DNA from: Halomonas daqiaonensis | Lineage (GTDB): Bacteria; Pseudomonadota; Gammaproteobacteria; Pseudomonadales; Halomonadaceae | DNA length: 64,000 nucleotides | Assembly (NCBI RefSeq): GCF_900109725.1 | Contig: NZ_FOBC01000018.1 | Coordinates: 23,838 to 87,837, forward strand | Direction: 5' to 3' | Shown: positions 35,615 through 43,688 of the stretch, one piece after another | How the letters are laid out: each line of letters starts with the position of its first letter | Numbering within the stretch: the first letter of the stretch is position 1 | The notes under the pieces: model-generated | Databases searched by the model: none | What the model was told of the DNA's origin: nothing | What the model saw: the letters and a program-made list of their open reading frames with translations, nothing else | Translations under genes and position numbers: made by a program

Positions 35615-36592
35615 ATGACCCCACGTGAGCTGCATGACGATGCCATCGTTATCGATGGCCTGATTATCGCCAAATGGAACCGCGAGCTGCTGGAGGATAT
35701 GCATCGCGGTGGCCTGACCGCTGCCAACTGCACTGTCTCGGTGTGGGAGGGTTTCCAGGCCACCGTCGACAATATCGTCAGGTCCAGCTCGCTGATGGCC
35801 GAATGCAGCGACCTGGTGCGTCCCGTGCGCACCACCGCCGATATCACCCGCGCCAAGGAGGAGGGCAAGACCGGCATCATCTTCGGCTTCCAGAATGCCC
35901 ATGCCTTCGAGGATCAAATCGGCTACGTCGAGGTCTTCAAGCAGCTCGGCGTGGGTATCGTGCAGATGTGCTACAACACCCAGAACCTGGTAGGTACCGG
36001 TTGTTACGAACGTGATGGCGGGCTTTCCGGCTTCGGTCACGAGATCGTCGCCGAGATGAACCGGGTAGGCATCATGTGCGATCTCTCCCATGTCGGCGCC
36101 AGGACCTCCGAGGAGGTGATTCTCGCTTCCAATAAGCCCGTCTGCTACTCCCACTGCCTGCCCTCCGGTCTCAAGGAGCATCCTCGCAATAAGTCCGACG
36201 AGGAGCTCAAGTTCATCGCCGACCATGGCGGCTTCGTCGGTGTCACCATGTTCACTCCTTTCCTGCGTGCCGGCATCGACGCCACCATCGATGATTACGT
36301 CGAGGCTATCGGTTACGTGATGAATATCGTTGGTGAGGACGCCATCGGTATCGGCACCGATTTTACCCAGGGTCATGGTCAGGATTTCTTCGAGTGGTTG
36401 ACCCACGACAAGGGCTATGCGCGTCGTCTCACCAGCTTCGGCAAGATCATCAATCCCGAAGGCATCCGTACGGTTGGCGAGTTCCCCAATCTTACCGAGG
36501 CGTTGCTCAGGCACGGCTACAGCGAGCTTCAGGTCAGGAAGATCATGGGCGAGAACTGGGTGCGGGTCCTCAAGGATGTCTGGGGCGCCTGA
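35615..36592 (+). CDS. Membrane dipeptidase family M19 protein of the dgc operon
   Basis: A 325-residue metallohydrolase of the renal dipeptidase (M19) group. Metal-site segments are visible: IVIDGLIIAKWN at the start (the usual His-x-Asp is replaced by D-G-L), GFQNAHAFEDQ, MCDLSHVGARTSEEVI, YSHCLPSGLKEHPRNKSDEE and IGIGTDFTQGHG. Homologues are consistently encoded upstream of dgcA (the PA5396 equivalent in Pseudomonas aeruginosa), yet their role in dimethylglycine breakdown is not established. It may process a betaine-derived or N-methyl amino acid peptide. The ATG has GGAG about 9 bases upstream. First gene of the operon running to etfB. Confidence 0.85.
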   Translation: MTPRELHDDAIVIDGLIIAKWNRELLEDMHRGGLTAANCTVSVWEGFQATVDNIVRSSSLMAECSDLVRPVRTTADITRAKEEGKTGIIFGFQNAHAFEDQIGYVEVFKQLGVGIVQMCYNTQNLVGTGCYERDGGLSGFGHEIVAEMNRVGIMCDLSHVGARTSEEVILASNKPVCYSHCLPSGLKEHPRNKSDEELKFIADHGGFVGVTMFTPFLRAGIDATIDDYVEAIGYVMNIVGEDAIGIGTDFTQGHGQDFFEWLTHDKGYARRLTSFGKIINPEGIRTVGEFPNLTEALLRHGYSELQVRKIMGENWVRVLKDVWGA

Positions 36593-36685
36593 TGGCCAGC
36601 TAAGGGCCGCGAGCGTTTCCCGCAGCCCCTCTCGATAGTTCATAGAACCCTGATGCTTATAACGACAATTCCGAGGAAAGTACCC

Positions 36686-37237
36686 GTGACCAAAATAGCC
36701 CCTGAACTGCCCATCGAGGTGGACGTAGAGACCGGCATCTGGACCACCGATGCGCTGCCGATGCTCTATGTGCCGCGGCACTTCTTCATCAACAACCACA
36801 TCGCGGTGGAAGAGGCGCTGGGCGCCGAGAAGTACGCCGAGATTCTCTATCACGCCGGTTACAAGAGCGCCTGGCACTGGTGCGAAAAGGAGGCCGAACT
36901 GCACGGTCTCGAGGGCGTGACGGTATTCGAGCACTACATGACGCGGCTGTCCCAGCGCGGCTGGGGAAGGTTCATCACCGAAGCGATCGACTTGGAGGCG
37001 GGCACCGCCCGAGTGCGCCTTGAGCACAGTGCCTTCGTCTATCAGTTGGGCAAGGTGGATCGCAAGATCGAGTACATGTTCACCGGCTGGTTCGCCGGTG
37101 CCATGGACCAGATCCTGGCCGCACGTGGCAGTGACCTGCGCACTGTCGCCGAGCAGACCCAGAGTGGCGCCGAGAAGGGGTGCGAGGTCGGCTATTTCGA
37201 GGTCAAGCCGCGGTTCGACGCGCAGCAGCAGGGTTGA
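36686..37237 (+). CDS. DUF5943-type protein of the dgc operon
   Basis: A 183-residue protein of unknown function, matching the conserved gene between the dipeptidase and dgcA in Pseudomonas (PA5397 position). The middle contains PRHFFINNHIAVEEALGAE, YHAGYKSAWHWCEKEAELHG and GWGRFITEAIDLEAGTARV. This resembles the 4-vinyl-reductase/heme-NO-binding-like small-molecule fold (V4R), so a ligand- or cofactor-binding role is possible. I chose GTG at 36686 because AGGAAAG lies 6 bases before it. An ATG 11 codons earlier has no ribosome site. It lies 13 bases before dgcA. Confidence 0.8.
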   Translation: MTKIAPELPIEVDVETGIWTTDALPMLYVPRHFFINNHIAVEEALGAEKYAEILYHAGYKSAWHWCEKEAELHGLEGVTVFEHYMTRLSQRGWGRFITEAIDLEAGTARVRLEHSAFVYQLGKVDRKIEYMFTGWFAGAMDQILAARGSDLRTVAEQTQSGAEKGCEVGYFEVKPRFDAQQQG

Positions 37238-37250
37238 GGGGACATTCACC

Positions 37251-39323
37251 ATGGCATTCGATGCAATCTTTCAGCCGATCCAGATCGGCAAGCTCACCAT
37301 TCGGAACCGGGTGGTCAGCACCGCCCACGCCGAGGTGCATGCCACCGACGGAGGCATGACGACTGAGCGCTACGTCAAGTATTACGAGGAGAAGGCCAAG
37401 GGCGGCTGTGGCCTGAGCATCTGCGGCGGCTCCTCGGTGGTCTCCATCGACAGCCCACAGGGCTGGTGGAGCTCGGTGAACCTCTCCACCGATCGCATTA
37501 TCCCGCACTTCCAGAACCTGGCGGACGCCGTCCACAAGCATGGCGGCAAGATCATGATCCAGATCACCCACATGGGTCGCCGCTCGCGCTGGGACGGTTT
37601 CGACTGGCCGAGCCTGGTCTCGCCGTCGGGGATCCGTGAGCCGGTGCACCGCTCCACCTGCAAGACCATCGAGGAGGAGGATATCTGGCGGATCGTCGGG
37701 GATTTCGCCCAGGCCGCACGCCGGGCCAAGGCAGGGGGCCTCGACGGCGTTGAGCTTTCCGCCGTGCACCAGCACCTGATCGACCAGTTCTGGAGCCCGC
37801 GGGTCAACAAGCGCGAGGACCAGTGGGGCGGCAGCTTCGAGAACCGCATGCGATTCGGAATGGAGGTGCTCAAGGCGGTGCGTGCCGAGGTCGGCGACGA
37901 CTTCGTGGTAGGCATGCGGATCTGCGGTGACGAGTTTCATCCCGATGGCCTTTCCCACGACGACATGAAGCAGATCGCCGCCTACTACGATGCCACCGGC
38001 CAGGTGGATTTCTTCGGTGTGATCGGCTCGGGCTGCGATACCCACAACACCCTGGCCAACGTGATTCCCAACATGTCCTACCCGCCGGAGCCCTTCCTGC
38101 ACCTGGCGGCAGGCATCAAGGAAGTGGTCAGCGTGCCAGTGATCCATGCCCAGAACATCAAGGATCCCAACCAGGCCCAGCGCATCCTCGAGGGCGGCTA
38201 TGTGGACCTGGTCGGCATGACCCGGGCGCATATCGCCGACCCGCACCTGATCGCCAAGATCAAGATGGGCCAGGTGGACCAGATCAAGCAGTGCGTGGGC
38301 GCCAACTACTGCATCGACCGCCAGTACCAGGGCCTGGACGTGCTGTGCATCCAGAATGCCGCCACCTCCCGCGAGTACATGGGCCTGCCGCATATCATCG
38401 AGAAGAGCGAAGGGCCCAAGCGCAAGGTCGTGGTGGTGGGCGGTGGTCCCGGGGGCATGGAGGCGGCCCGCGTCGCTGCCGAGCGCGGCCACGATGTCAC
38501 CCTGTTCGAGGCCGCCGAGGCGCTCGGCGGCCAGATCAGCATCGCCGCCCAGGCCCCGCAGCGCGACCAGATCGCCGGCATCACCCGCTGGTTCCAGCTG
38601 GAGCTGGCGCGGCTCAAGGTCGACCTGCGCCTGGGGACCCGCGCCGATGAGGCGACGCTGCTCGATCTCCGCCCGGACATCGTGGTCCTGGCCACCGGCG
38701 GTCATCCTTTCCTGGAGCAGGATCCGGCGTGGGGCTACTCGGAGAACCCCGAGGAGAGCCTGGTGGTGAGCACCTGGGACGTGCTCAACGGCAAGGTGGC
38801 CCCGGGCAAGAACGTGCTGATCTACGACACCATCTGCGAATTCTCCGGGCTCTCGGCGGCGGACTACCTGGCCGAGAAGGGCGCCAAGGTCGAGATCGTC
38901 ACCGACGACATCAAGCCGGGTGCCGCGGTGGGGGGGACCACCTTCCCCACCTATTACCGCAGCCTCTACGACAAGGAGGTGATCATGACCTCCGACCTGC
39001 TGCTGCACAAGGTCTACCGGGAAGGCGACGGCCTGGTGGCGGTGCTCGAGAACGAGTACACCGGTGTTCAGGAGGAGCGAGTGGTCGATCAGGTGGTGGT
39101 GGAGAACGGAGTGCGTCCCGACGAGGCGCTCTACTACGCCCTCAAGGAGCAGTCACGCAACCGCGGCCAGGTCGATCTCGAGGCGCTCTTTGCGATCAAG
39201 CCGCAGCCTTGCCTTTCTGAAACGGGCGATGGCTTCCTGCTGTTCCGGCTCGGGGACTGCAATGCGCCGCGCAATACTCATGCGGCGATCTACGATGCCC
39301 TGCGGATCTGCAAGGATTTTTAA
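37251..39323 (+). CDS. dgcA: DgcA, dimethylglycine demethylase flavoprotein subunit
   Basis: A 690-residue protein of the trimethylamine dehydrogenase/2,4-dienoyl-CoA reductase type. Residues 1-370 form an old-yellow-enzyme FMN barrel (IQIGKLTIRNRVVSTAHAEV, GGKIMIQITHMGRRSRWDGF, DGVELSAVHQHLIDQFWSPR, NKREDQWGGSFENRM). An FAD/NAD-type half begins KRKVVVVGGGPGGMEAARVA. The iron-sulfur stretch between them reads CVGANYC...LC, with Cys at 348, 354 and 366 and Ala at 351, where TMADH-type proteins usually have the second cluster Cys. It removes one methyl from dimethylglycine, giving sarcosine, with electrons passing to DgcB and EtfAB. The ATG at 37251 follows the preceding stop by 13 bases. Confidence 0.92.
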   Translation: MAFDAIFQPIQIGKLTIRNRVVSTAHAEVHATDGGMTTERYVKYYEEKAKGGCGLSICGGSSVVSIDSPQGWWSSVNLSTDRIIPHFQNLADAVHKHGGKIMIQITHMGRRSRWDGFDWPSLVSPSGIREPVHRSTCKTIEEEDIWRIVGDFAQAARRAKAGGLDGVELSAVHQHLIDQFWSPRVNKREDQWGGSFENRMRFGMEVLKAVRAEVGDDFVVGMRICGDEFHPDGLSHDDMKQIAAYYDATGQVDFFGVIGSGCDTHNTLANVIPNMSYPPEPFLHLAAGIKEVVSVPVIHAQNIKDPNQAQRILEGGYVDLVGMTRAHIADPHLIAKIKMGQVDQIKQCVGANYCIDRQYQGLDVLCIQNAATSREYMGLPHIIEKSEGPKRKVVVVGGGPGGMEAARVAAERGHDVTLFEAAEALGGQISIAAQAPQRDQIAGITRWFQLELARLKVDLRLGTRADEATLLDLRPDIVVLATGGHPFLEQDPAWGYSENPEESLVVSTWDVLNGKVAPGKNVLIYDTICEFSGLSAADYLAEKGAKVEIVTDDIKPGAAVGGTTFPTYYRSLYDKEVIMTSDLLLHKVYREGDGLVAVLENEYTGVQEERVVDQVVVENGVRPDEALYYALKEQSRNRGQVDLEALFAIKPQPCLSETGDGFLLFRLGDCNAPRNTHAAIYDALRICKDF

Positions 39324-39328
39324 CCCCT

Positions 39329-39399
39329 AGCTGTAAGCTGTAAGCCGGATGCTGTAAGAGGAGAGATAACTTACCGCTTACAGCTTAAGGCTTACAGCT
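39329..39399. repeat. CTGTAAG inverted-repeat cluster between dgcA and dgcB
   Basis: Three copies of CTGTAAG (from 39331, 39338 and about 39351) are followed by inverted copies CTTAC and CTTACAG (about 39370, 39377 and 39391). The outer arms AGCTGTAAGC (39329-39338) and GCTTACAGCT (39390-39399) pair perfectly, so the transcript can fold into a long hairpin. It looks like a REP-type dispersed repeat that landed between two operon genes. Confidence 0.75.
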
Positions 39400-39423
39400 C
39401 CTCATCGAGGAGAGGTGAGCGAG

Positions 39424-41412
39424 ATGCTCGAGACCCTGTTGCCCATACTTATCTTCGCCGCCCTGGCGCTGGCAGTGCTCGGTGCCGTGCGGCGTATCCG
39501 CCTCTGGCGCCAAGGACGGCCTGCCAGGGTCGCCATTCTCGGTGGCCTTGCTGCCATGCCCCGGCGCTACCTGATCGATCTGCACCATGTGGTGGCCCGC
39601 GATAAGGTGATGTCCAATACCCATGTGGCCACCGCGGGGGGCTTCGTGTCGGCGGCAGCCCTGATGATACTGGTTCACGGCCTGGGTTTTGACACGCCCC
39701 TGCTGGGCGGCCTCCTCCTCGCAGCCAGCACGGTGATGTTCGCAGGCAGCCTTTTCGTCGCTCGGCGACGCCTTGATCCGCCGGCGCGTCTCTCCAGGGG
39801 CCCCTGGATGCGCCTGCCGAAAAGCCTTCTAGCCTTCTCCCTGGGTGTCTTCCTGATCACCCTGCCCACTATCGGCGTTCTGCCGCCAGGCTTTTCACAA
39901 GGAGCGGGTCACTGGCTGCTGGCGCTGGTGCTGGCGGCGCTGGTGACCTGGGGCCTTGGCGAGATGTTCTTCGGCATGACCTGGGGCGGGCCCATGAAAC
40001 ACGCCTTCGCCGGTGCCCTCCACCTGGCTTTCCATCGTCGTCCCGAGCGCTTTTCGAGCAAGAACGGCCACGCGGGGCGCTCCACTGGCCTCAAGGCGCT
40101 GAATCTCGAAAATCCCGAGGCGCCACTGGGCGTCGAAACACCGGTTGACTTTACCTGGAACCAGCGCCTCGGTTTCGATGCCTGCGTACAGTGCGGGCGT
40201 TGCGAGGCGGTTTGCCCGGCCTTCGCCGCCGGCCAGCCGCTCAATCCCAAGAAGCTTATCCAGGACATGGTGATAGGGATGGTCGGTGGCAGTGATGCCG
40301 CCTACGCGGGTAGCCCCTACCCCGGAAAGCCCCTGGGCGAGCACCATGGCGATCCCCAGGGTCCCATCGTGGCGCGCCAAGGCAAGGCGCTGGTGGATGC
40401 CGAGACCCTCTGGTCCTGCACCACCTGCCGTGCCTGCGTCGAGGAGTGTCCGATGATGATCGAGCATGTGGATGCCATCGTCGACATGCGTCGTTTCCTG
40501 ACCCTGGAGCACGGCAATACGCCGAACAAGGGAGCCGAGGTGCTCGACAACCTGATTGCCACCGACAATCCCGGTGGTTTCGATCCGGGTTCGCGTCTGC
40601 ACTGGGCGGCGGATCTCGATCTGCCACTGATGTCGGACGTCAAGCAGGTGGATGTGCTGCTGTGGCTGGGTGACGGTGCCTTCGATATGCGCAACCAGCG
40701 CACCCTGCGCGCACTGGTGAAAGTGCTGCGGGCTGCCGGCGTCGATTTCGCGGTGCTCGGAAACGAGGAGCGGGACAGCGGCGACGTGGCACGACGGTTG
40801 GGCGACGAGGCCACCTTCCAGTCGCTGGCCCGGCGCAATATCGCCACCCTGTCCCAGTACCGCTTCCTGCGTATCGTCACCTGCGATCCCCACAGCTTCC
40901 ACGTGCTGGGCAACGAGTATGGAGAGCTCGGTGGTAACTATACCGTTTCTCACCATTCCACCTATATCGCCGAGCTGCATGATGCGGGCAGGCTCGCTTT
41001 TGCGCCCTGGAAGGGTGGCAAGGTCACCTACCATGATCCCTGCTATCTCGGTCGCTACAACGGCGAATACGAGGCACCGCGCAATGTGCTCAAGGCACTG
41101 GGCATCGATGTGGCCGAGATGGGGCGTTCGGGATTTCGTTCGCGCTGCTGCGGGGGAGGCGGTGGCGCGCCGATCACCGACATCCCCGGCAAGCAGCGGA
41201 TTCCCGACATGCGCATGAACGATGTCAGGGAAACCGGCGCCGAGCTCGTGGCGGTGGGTTGCCCGCAGTGTACCGCCATGCTGGAAGGCGTCGTGGATAC
41301 CCCCGCAGAGGTGCGCGATATTGCCGAACTGGTGGCAGATGCCTTGGTGCTCGAGAGTGACTCGGGCAGAAGCAAGCATCGCAATCAGCCGGCTTTCGAG
41401 GAGGTGACGTGA
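39424..41412 (+). CDS. dgcB: DgcB, membrane iron-sulfur subunit of dimethylglycine demethylase
   Basis: A 662-residue protein. The N-terminus has membrane segments (LETLLPILIFAALALAVLGA, about residues 70-115, 125-145 and 155-180). Two 4Fe-4S motifs follow, CVQCGRCEAVCPAF near residue 255 and CTTCRACVEECPMM near 345. Two cysteine-rich CCG-type domains come next (HDPCYLGRYNGEYEAPRN, CCGGGGG and VGCPQCTAML), as in heterodisulfide reductase HdrD and GlpC. It likely carries electrons from DgcA and ETF to the quinone pool. I prefer ATG 39424, with GGAGAGG 8 bases upstream, to GTG 39415, which lies on that site. etfA starts inside its stop codon (TGATG). Confidence 0.9.
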   Translation: MLETLLPILIFAALALAVLGAVRRIRLWRQGRPARVAILGGLAAMPRRYLIDLHHVVARDKVMSNTHVATAGGFVSAAALMILVHGLGFDTPLLGGLLLAASTVMFAGSLFVARRRLDPPARLSRGPWMRLPKSLLAFSLGVFLITLPTIGVLPPGFSQGAGHWLLALVLAALVTWGLGEMFFGMTWGGPMKHAFAGALHLAFHRRPERFSSKNGHAGRSTGLKALNLENPEAPLGVETPVDFTWNQRLGFDACVQCGRCEAVCPAFAAGQPLNPKKLIQDMVIGMVGGSDAAYAGSPYPGKPLGEHHGDPQGPIVARQGKALVDAETLWSCTTCRACVEECPMMIEHVDAIVDMRRFLTLEHGNTPNKGAEVLDNLIATDNPGGFDPGSRLHWAADLDLPLMSDVKQVDVLLWLGDGAFDMRNQRTLRALVKVLRAAGVDFAVLGNEERDSGDVARRLGDEATFQSLARRNIATLSQYRFLRIVTCDPHSFHVLGNEYGELGGNYTVSHHSTYIAELHDAGRLAFAPWKGGKVTYHDPCYLGRYNGEYEAPRNVLKALGIDVAEMGRSGFRSRCCGGGGGAPITDIPGKQRIPDMRMNDVRETGAELVAVGCPQCTAMLEGVVDTPAEVRDIAELVADALVLESDSGRSKHRNQPAFEEVT

Positions 41413-42740
41413 TGACCGACGACGTGATGACAGGAATAGCGCGTCGCGATCCACGCAAGGAGTGGATCGCCCGTAACCGCCTGCACCCTGAGCATGACCG
41501 GGTGCTGGCCGAGCTGGGGAAAGGGTCAGCCGCGGCCATCGAGTGGATGGGCCCTCATGGAGTGATCCGCAAGAATCCCCATACGGCGGGTTTTATCGGG
41601 CCCAGCGGGCTCAAGCGCATCGATCGCAGCGGCCTCCAGCAGGGAGGCGCCCCGAGCGTTGCTGTGAGAGCGCGCCAGGAGAGCCGCCGGCGTATCGATA
41701 TTGCCTCGCCCGCCTTCCTCGTCGCGGTGGTCCCGGAAATGGGTGGCGGGCGACTCTCGCATCATGACCGCGATCTGCTGGGCCTGGCTCGCCAACTGGC
41801 CGATGCCGACCCCGACCGGCCTGGTGCCGTGCTGGCCGTGCTCTTTGGGGGCTACAAGGGCGAGGGAGAAGGCGAGCCGAAGGAGCGGGCGCTGGGCGAG
41901 GCCGGTATCGACCGCCTCCTGCACCTCACAAGTGACGAATACGAGGGCTTCGCACCGGAGGCGCGGCTCGCGGCGCTGGCCGCGGCGGAACGTGAACTGG
42001 CACCACGCCACTGGCTGCTGCCCGACTCCCCCCTCGGGGGGGCTGATCTGGGTCGCCGCCTGGCCATGCGATTGGAGGAAAGGCCCGCTACCGGCGTCTG
42101 GCAGCTCGAGGCCGATGCAACCTGCACGCTGGGCTGGCGCTGTACCGCACGCGGTGCCGCCGGCAGCCTGGATATCCAGCGGCCCCTGCCGCGCGTGGCG
42201 CTGGTATTGGCGGAGTGCGCCGAACCGGTCAGCGATACCCTGCATGCGGCTGAGGAACTTACCCTGAACGTCGAGCTGCCTGCCAACCTGACACGTATCG
42301 AGGATCTCGGCCAGGTCGCCGTGGATCCCGCTGCCATCTCTCTGGGCGAGGCCGAGTTCATTCTCTCTGCCGGCAACGGTGTCACTGATTGGGAGGGCTT
42401 CCACCATGCCGCCCAGTGTCTGGGAGCCACGGAAGGGGCCTCGCGAGTGGCGGTGGACAATGGGTTCATGCCCCGCGATCGCCAGGTAGGTGCCACCGGT
42501 ACCTGGGTTACCGCCCGGGTCTATGTGGCGGTGGGCATCAGCGGGGCCATCCAGCATCTGCAGGGCATCCAGAGCTGCGAGAAGGTAGTGGCCATCAACT
42601 CCGATCCCGGCTGTGACATGATCAAGCGGGCAGACCTGGCGGTGATCGGTGATGCGAACGAGGTACTGGCCGCCCTGGTCGATCTGGTGGAGAGCCGTCG
42701 ACCGCAGGCAAAGAGAGGAGAATCCCGCGATGCAGCCTGA
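41412..42740 (+). CDS. etfA: Electron transfer flavoprotein alpha subunit of the betaine locus
   Basis: A 442-residue ETF alpha-type protein, longer than housekeeping EtfA (about 310) through an N-terminal extension rich in Arg and Pro (about residues 1-90). This contains KEWIARNRLHPEHDRVL and HGVIRKNPHTAGFIGPSG. The C-terminal FAD-binding domain is typical: FILSAGNGVTDWEGFHHAAQ, RVAVDNGFMPRDRQVGATGT, VAVGISGAIQHLQGIQSCE and VVAINSDPGCDMIKRADLAV. It accepts electrons from the methyl-group oxidation flavoproteins. The ATG at 41412 overlaps the dgcB stop by one base and follows GAGGAGG by 8 bases. It overlaps etfB by 11 bases. Confidence 0.88.
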   Translation: MTDDVMTGIARRDPRKEWIARNRLHPEHDRVLAELGKGSAAAIEWMGPHGVIRKNPHTAGFIGPSGLKRIDRSGLQQGGAPSVAVRARQESRRRIDIASPAFLVAVVPEMGGGRLSHHDRDLLGLARQLADADPDRPGAVLAVLFGGYKGEGEGEPKERALGEAGIDRLLHLTSDEYEGFAPEARLAALAAAERELAPRHWLLPDSPLGGADLGRRLAMRLEERPATGVWQLEADATCTLGWRCTARGAAGSLDIQRPLPRVALVLAECAEPVSDTLHAAEELTLNVELPANLTRIEDLGQVAVDPAAISLGEAEFILSAGNGVTDWEGFHHAAQCLGATEGASRVAVDNGFMPRDRQVGATGTWVTARVYVAVGISGAIQHLQGIQSCEKVVAINSDPGCDMIKRADLAVIGDANEVLAALVDLVESRRPQAKRGESRDAA

Positions 42741-43536
42741 TTCACGACCCTTCGAGGTGGCGGTGCTGGTCTCGGTCGGTCGCCATCCCCTGACCGGCCG
42801 GGCTCGGCGTGCCGATCACGATGCCCGTGGCCTCGAACTGGCCCTCGGCTTGGGCAGACATCTTGATCGGCTCCAGGTACGGGCGGTGCATGCCGGTCGC
42901 CATGACAGCGGAAATGACACCGCCCTGCGAGGATACCTGGGCATGGGCCTCGCGGAGTTGACCCTCGTGGAGCAGCCTGACGGAGCCGATGTGATCCCCG
43001 CCCTGGCCACCGTGCTGACCCGTTCCCCACCGCAACTGGTGGTGACCGGCAGTCGTGCCGAGTGCGGTGAAGGCTCGGGTCTGGTTCCCTATGCCCTGGC
43101 CGAGCGGCTGGGCTGGCCGCTGGTCAATGGCGTGGTCGAGGTGGAGTCTATCGACAATGGTGTGGCGACGCTTCTGCAGGCACTGCCCCGGGGCCAGCGT
43201 CGCCGCCTGGCAGTGCGCCTGCCGGCCATCCTCAGCGTGGACGGTGCAGCCCCCGCGGCTCGTCAGAGCGCCTTTGGCCCGGCCCAGCGAGGAGAGCTGG
43301 CCCCCCTTCAGGAAGCCGGCGTCATTGACGAGGCCTTTGCCGAGTGGACATTCTCGCCGGCCCGGCGGCGTCCCAAGCGCCTGAAGATCATCAAGGCGAC
43401 CTCGGCACGGGAACGATTCAAGGCGGCTGCCGCCAAGGCGGAGGGGGGCGGTGGCCAGGTGTTGAGCAATGTCACTTCCGAGCAGGGTGCCGAGGCAGTC
43501 TACAAGCTTCTCGAGGAGGAGGGTGTGCTGCGCTGA
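42730..43536 (+). CDS. etfB: Electron transfer flavoprotein beta subunit of the betaine locus
   Basis: A 268-residue ETF beta-type protein. Recognisable parts: FEVAVLVSVGRHPLTGRARR at the start, RADHDARGLELALGLGRHLD, VVTGSRAECGEGSGLVPYAL (AMP/adenine binding), and VRLPAILSVDGAAPAARQS, with a C-terminal tail that includes SNVTSEQGAEAVYKLLEEEG. It partners EtfA at 41412 to form the soluble electron carrier between the demethylases and the respiratory chain. The start codon lies 11 bases inside etfA. It is the last gene of the operon starting at 35615 and is followed by a strong terminator. Confidence 0.86.
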   Translation: MQPDSRPFEVAVLVSVGRHPLTGRARRADHDARGLELALGLGRHLDRLQVRAVHAGRHDSGNDTALRGYLGMGLAELTLVEQPDGADVIPALATVLTRSPPQLVVTGSRAECGEGSGLVPYALAERLGWPLVNGVVEVESIDNGVATLLQALPRGQRRRLAVRLPAILSVDGAAPAARQSAFGPAQRGELAPLQEAGVIDEAFAEWTFSPARRRPKRLKIIKATSARERFKAAAAKAEGGGGQVLSNVTSEQGAEAVYKLLEEEGVLR

Positions 43537-43638
43537 GAGCGATTCTCTAGAGCGCACGCCTTCTCGAATCCTTCGCAGTCCCTCTGTCTGAGTGCCTCTC
43601 CAGGCATGGCTTCGCAAAGCGTCAGCAGCAGGGCCACC

Positions 43639-43674
43639 AACAAGAACGCCGGCCAATGGCCGGCGTTCTTGTTT
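43639..43674. terminator. Bidirectional rho-independent terminator
   Basis: AACAAGAACGCCGGCC and GGCCGGCGTTCTTGTT form a perfect 16-bp stem with a 3-base loop, with T-rich flank on both strands. It lies between the convergent etfB (ends 43536) and BCCT carrier (ends 43689) genes and should end both transcripts. Confidence 0.92.
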
Positions 43675-43688
43675 CGCTGGAAGGCGCC

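Noticed and set aside
35432..37252. A 606-codon open frame on the minus strand
   Set aside because: It is the antisense shadow of the dipeptidase and DUF5943 genes. Its translation is rich in His, Asp and Gly and low in family motifs. High-GC genes often leave such frames open.
37203..39008. A 601-codon open frame on the minus strand
   Set aside because: Antisense to dgcA, which has clear flavin-binding motifs. The composition is typical of a mirrored high-GC gene.
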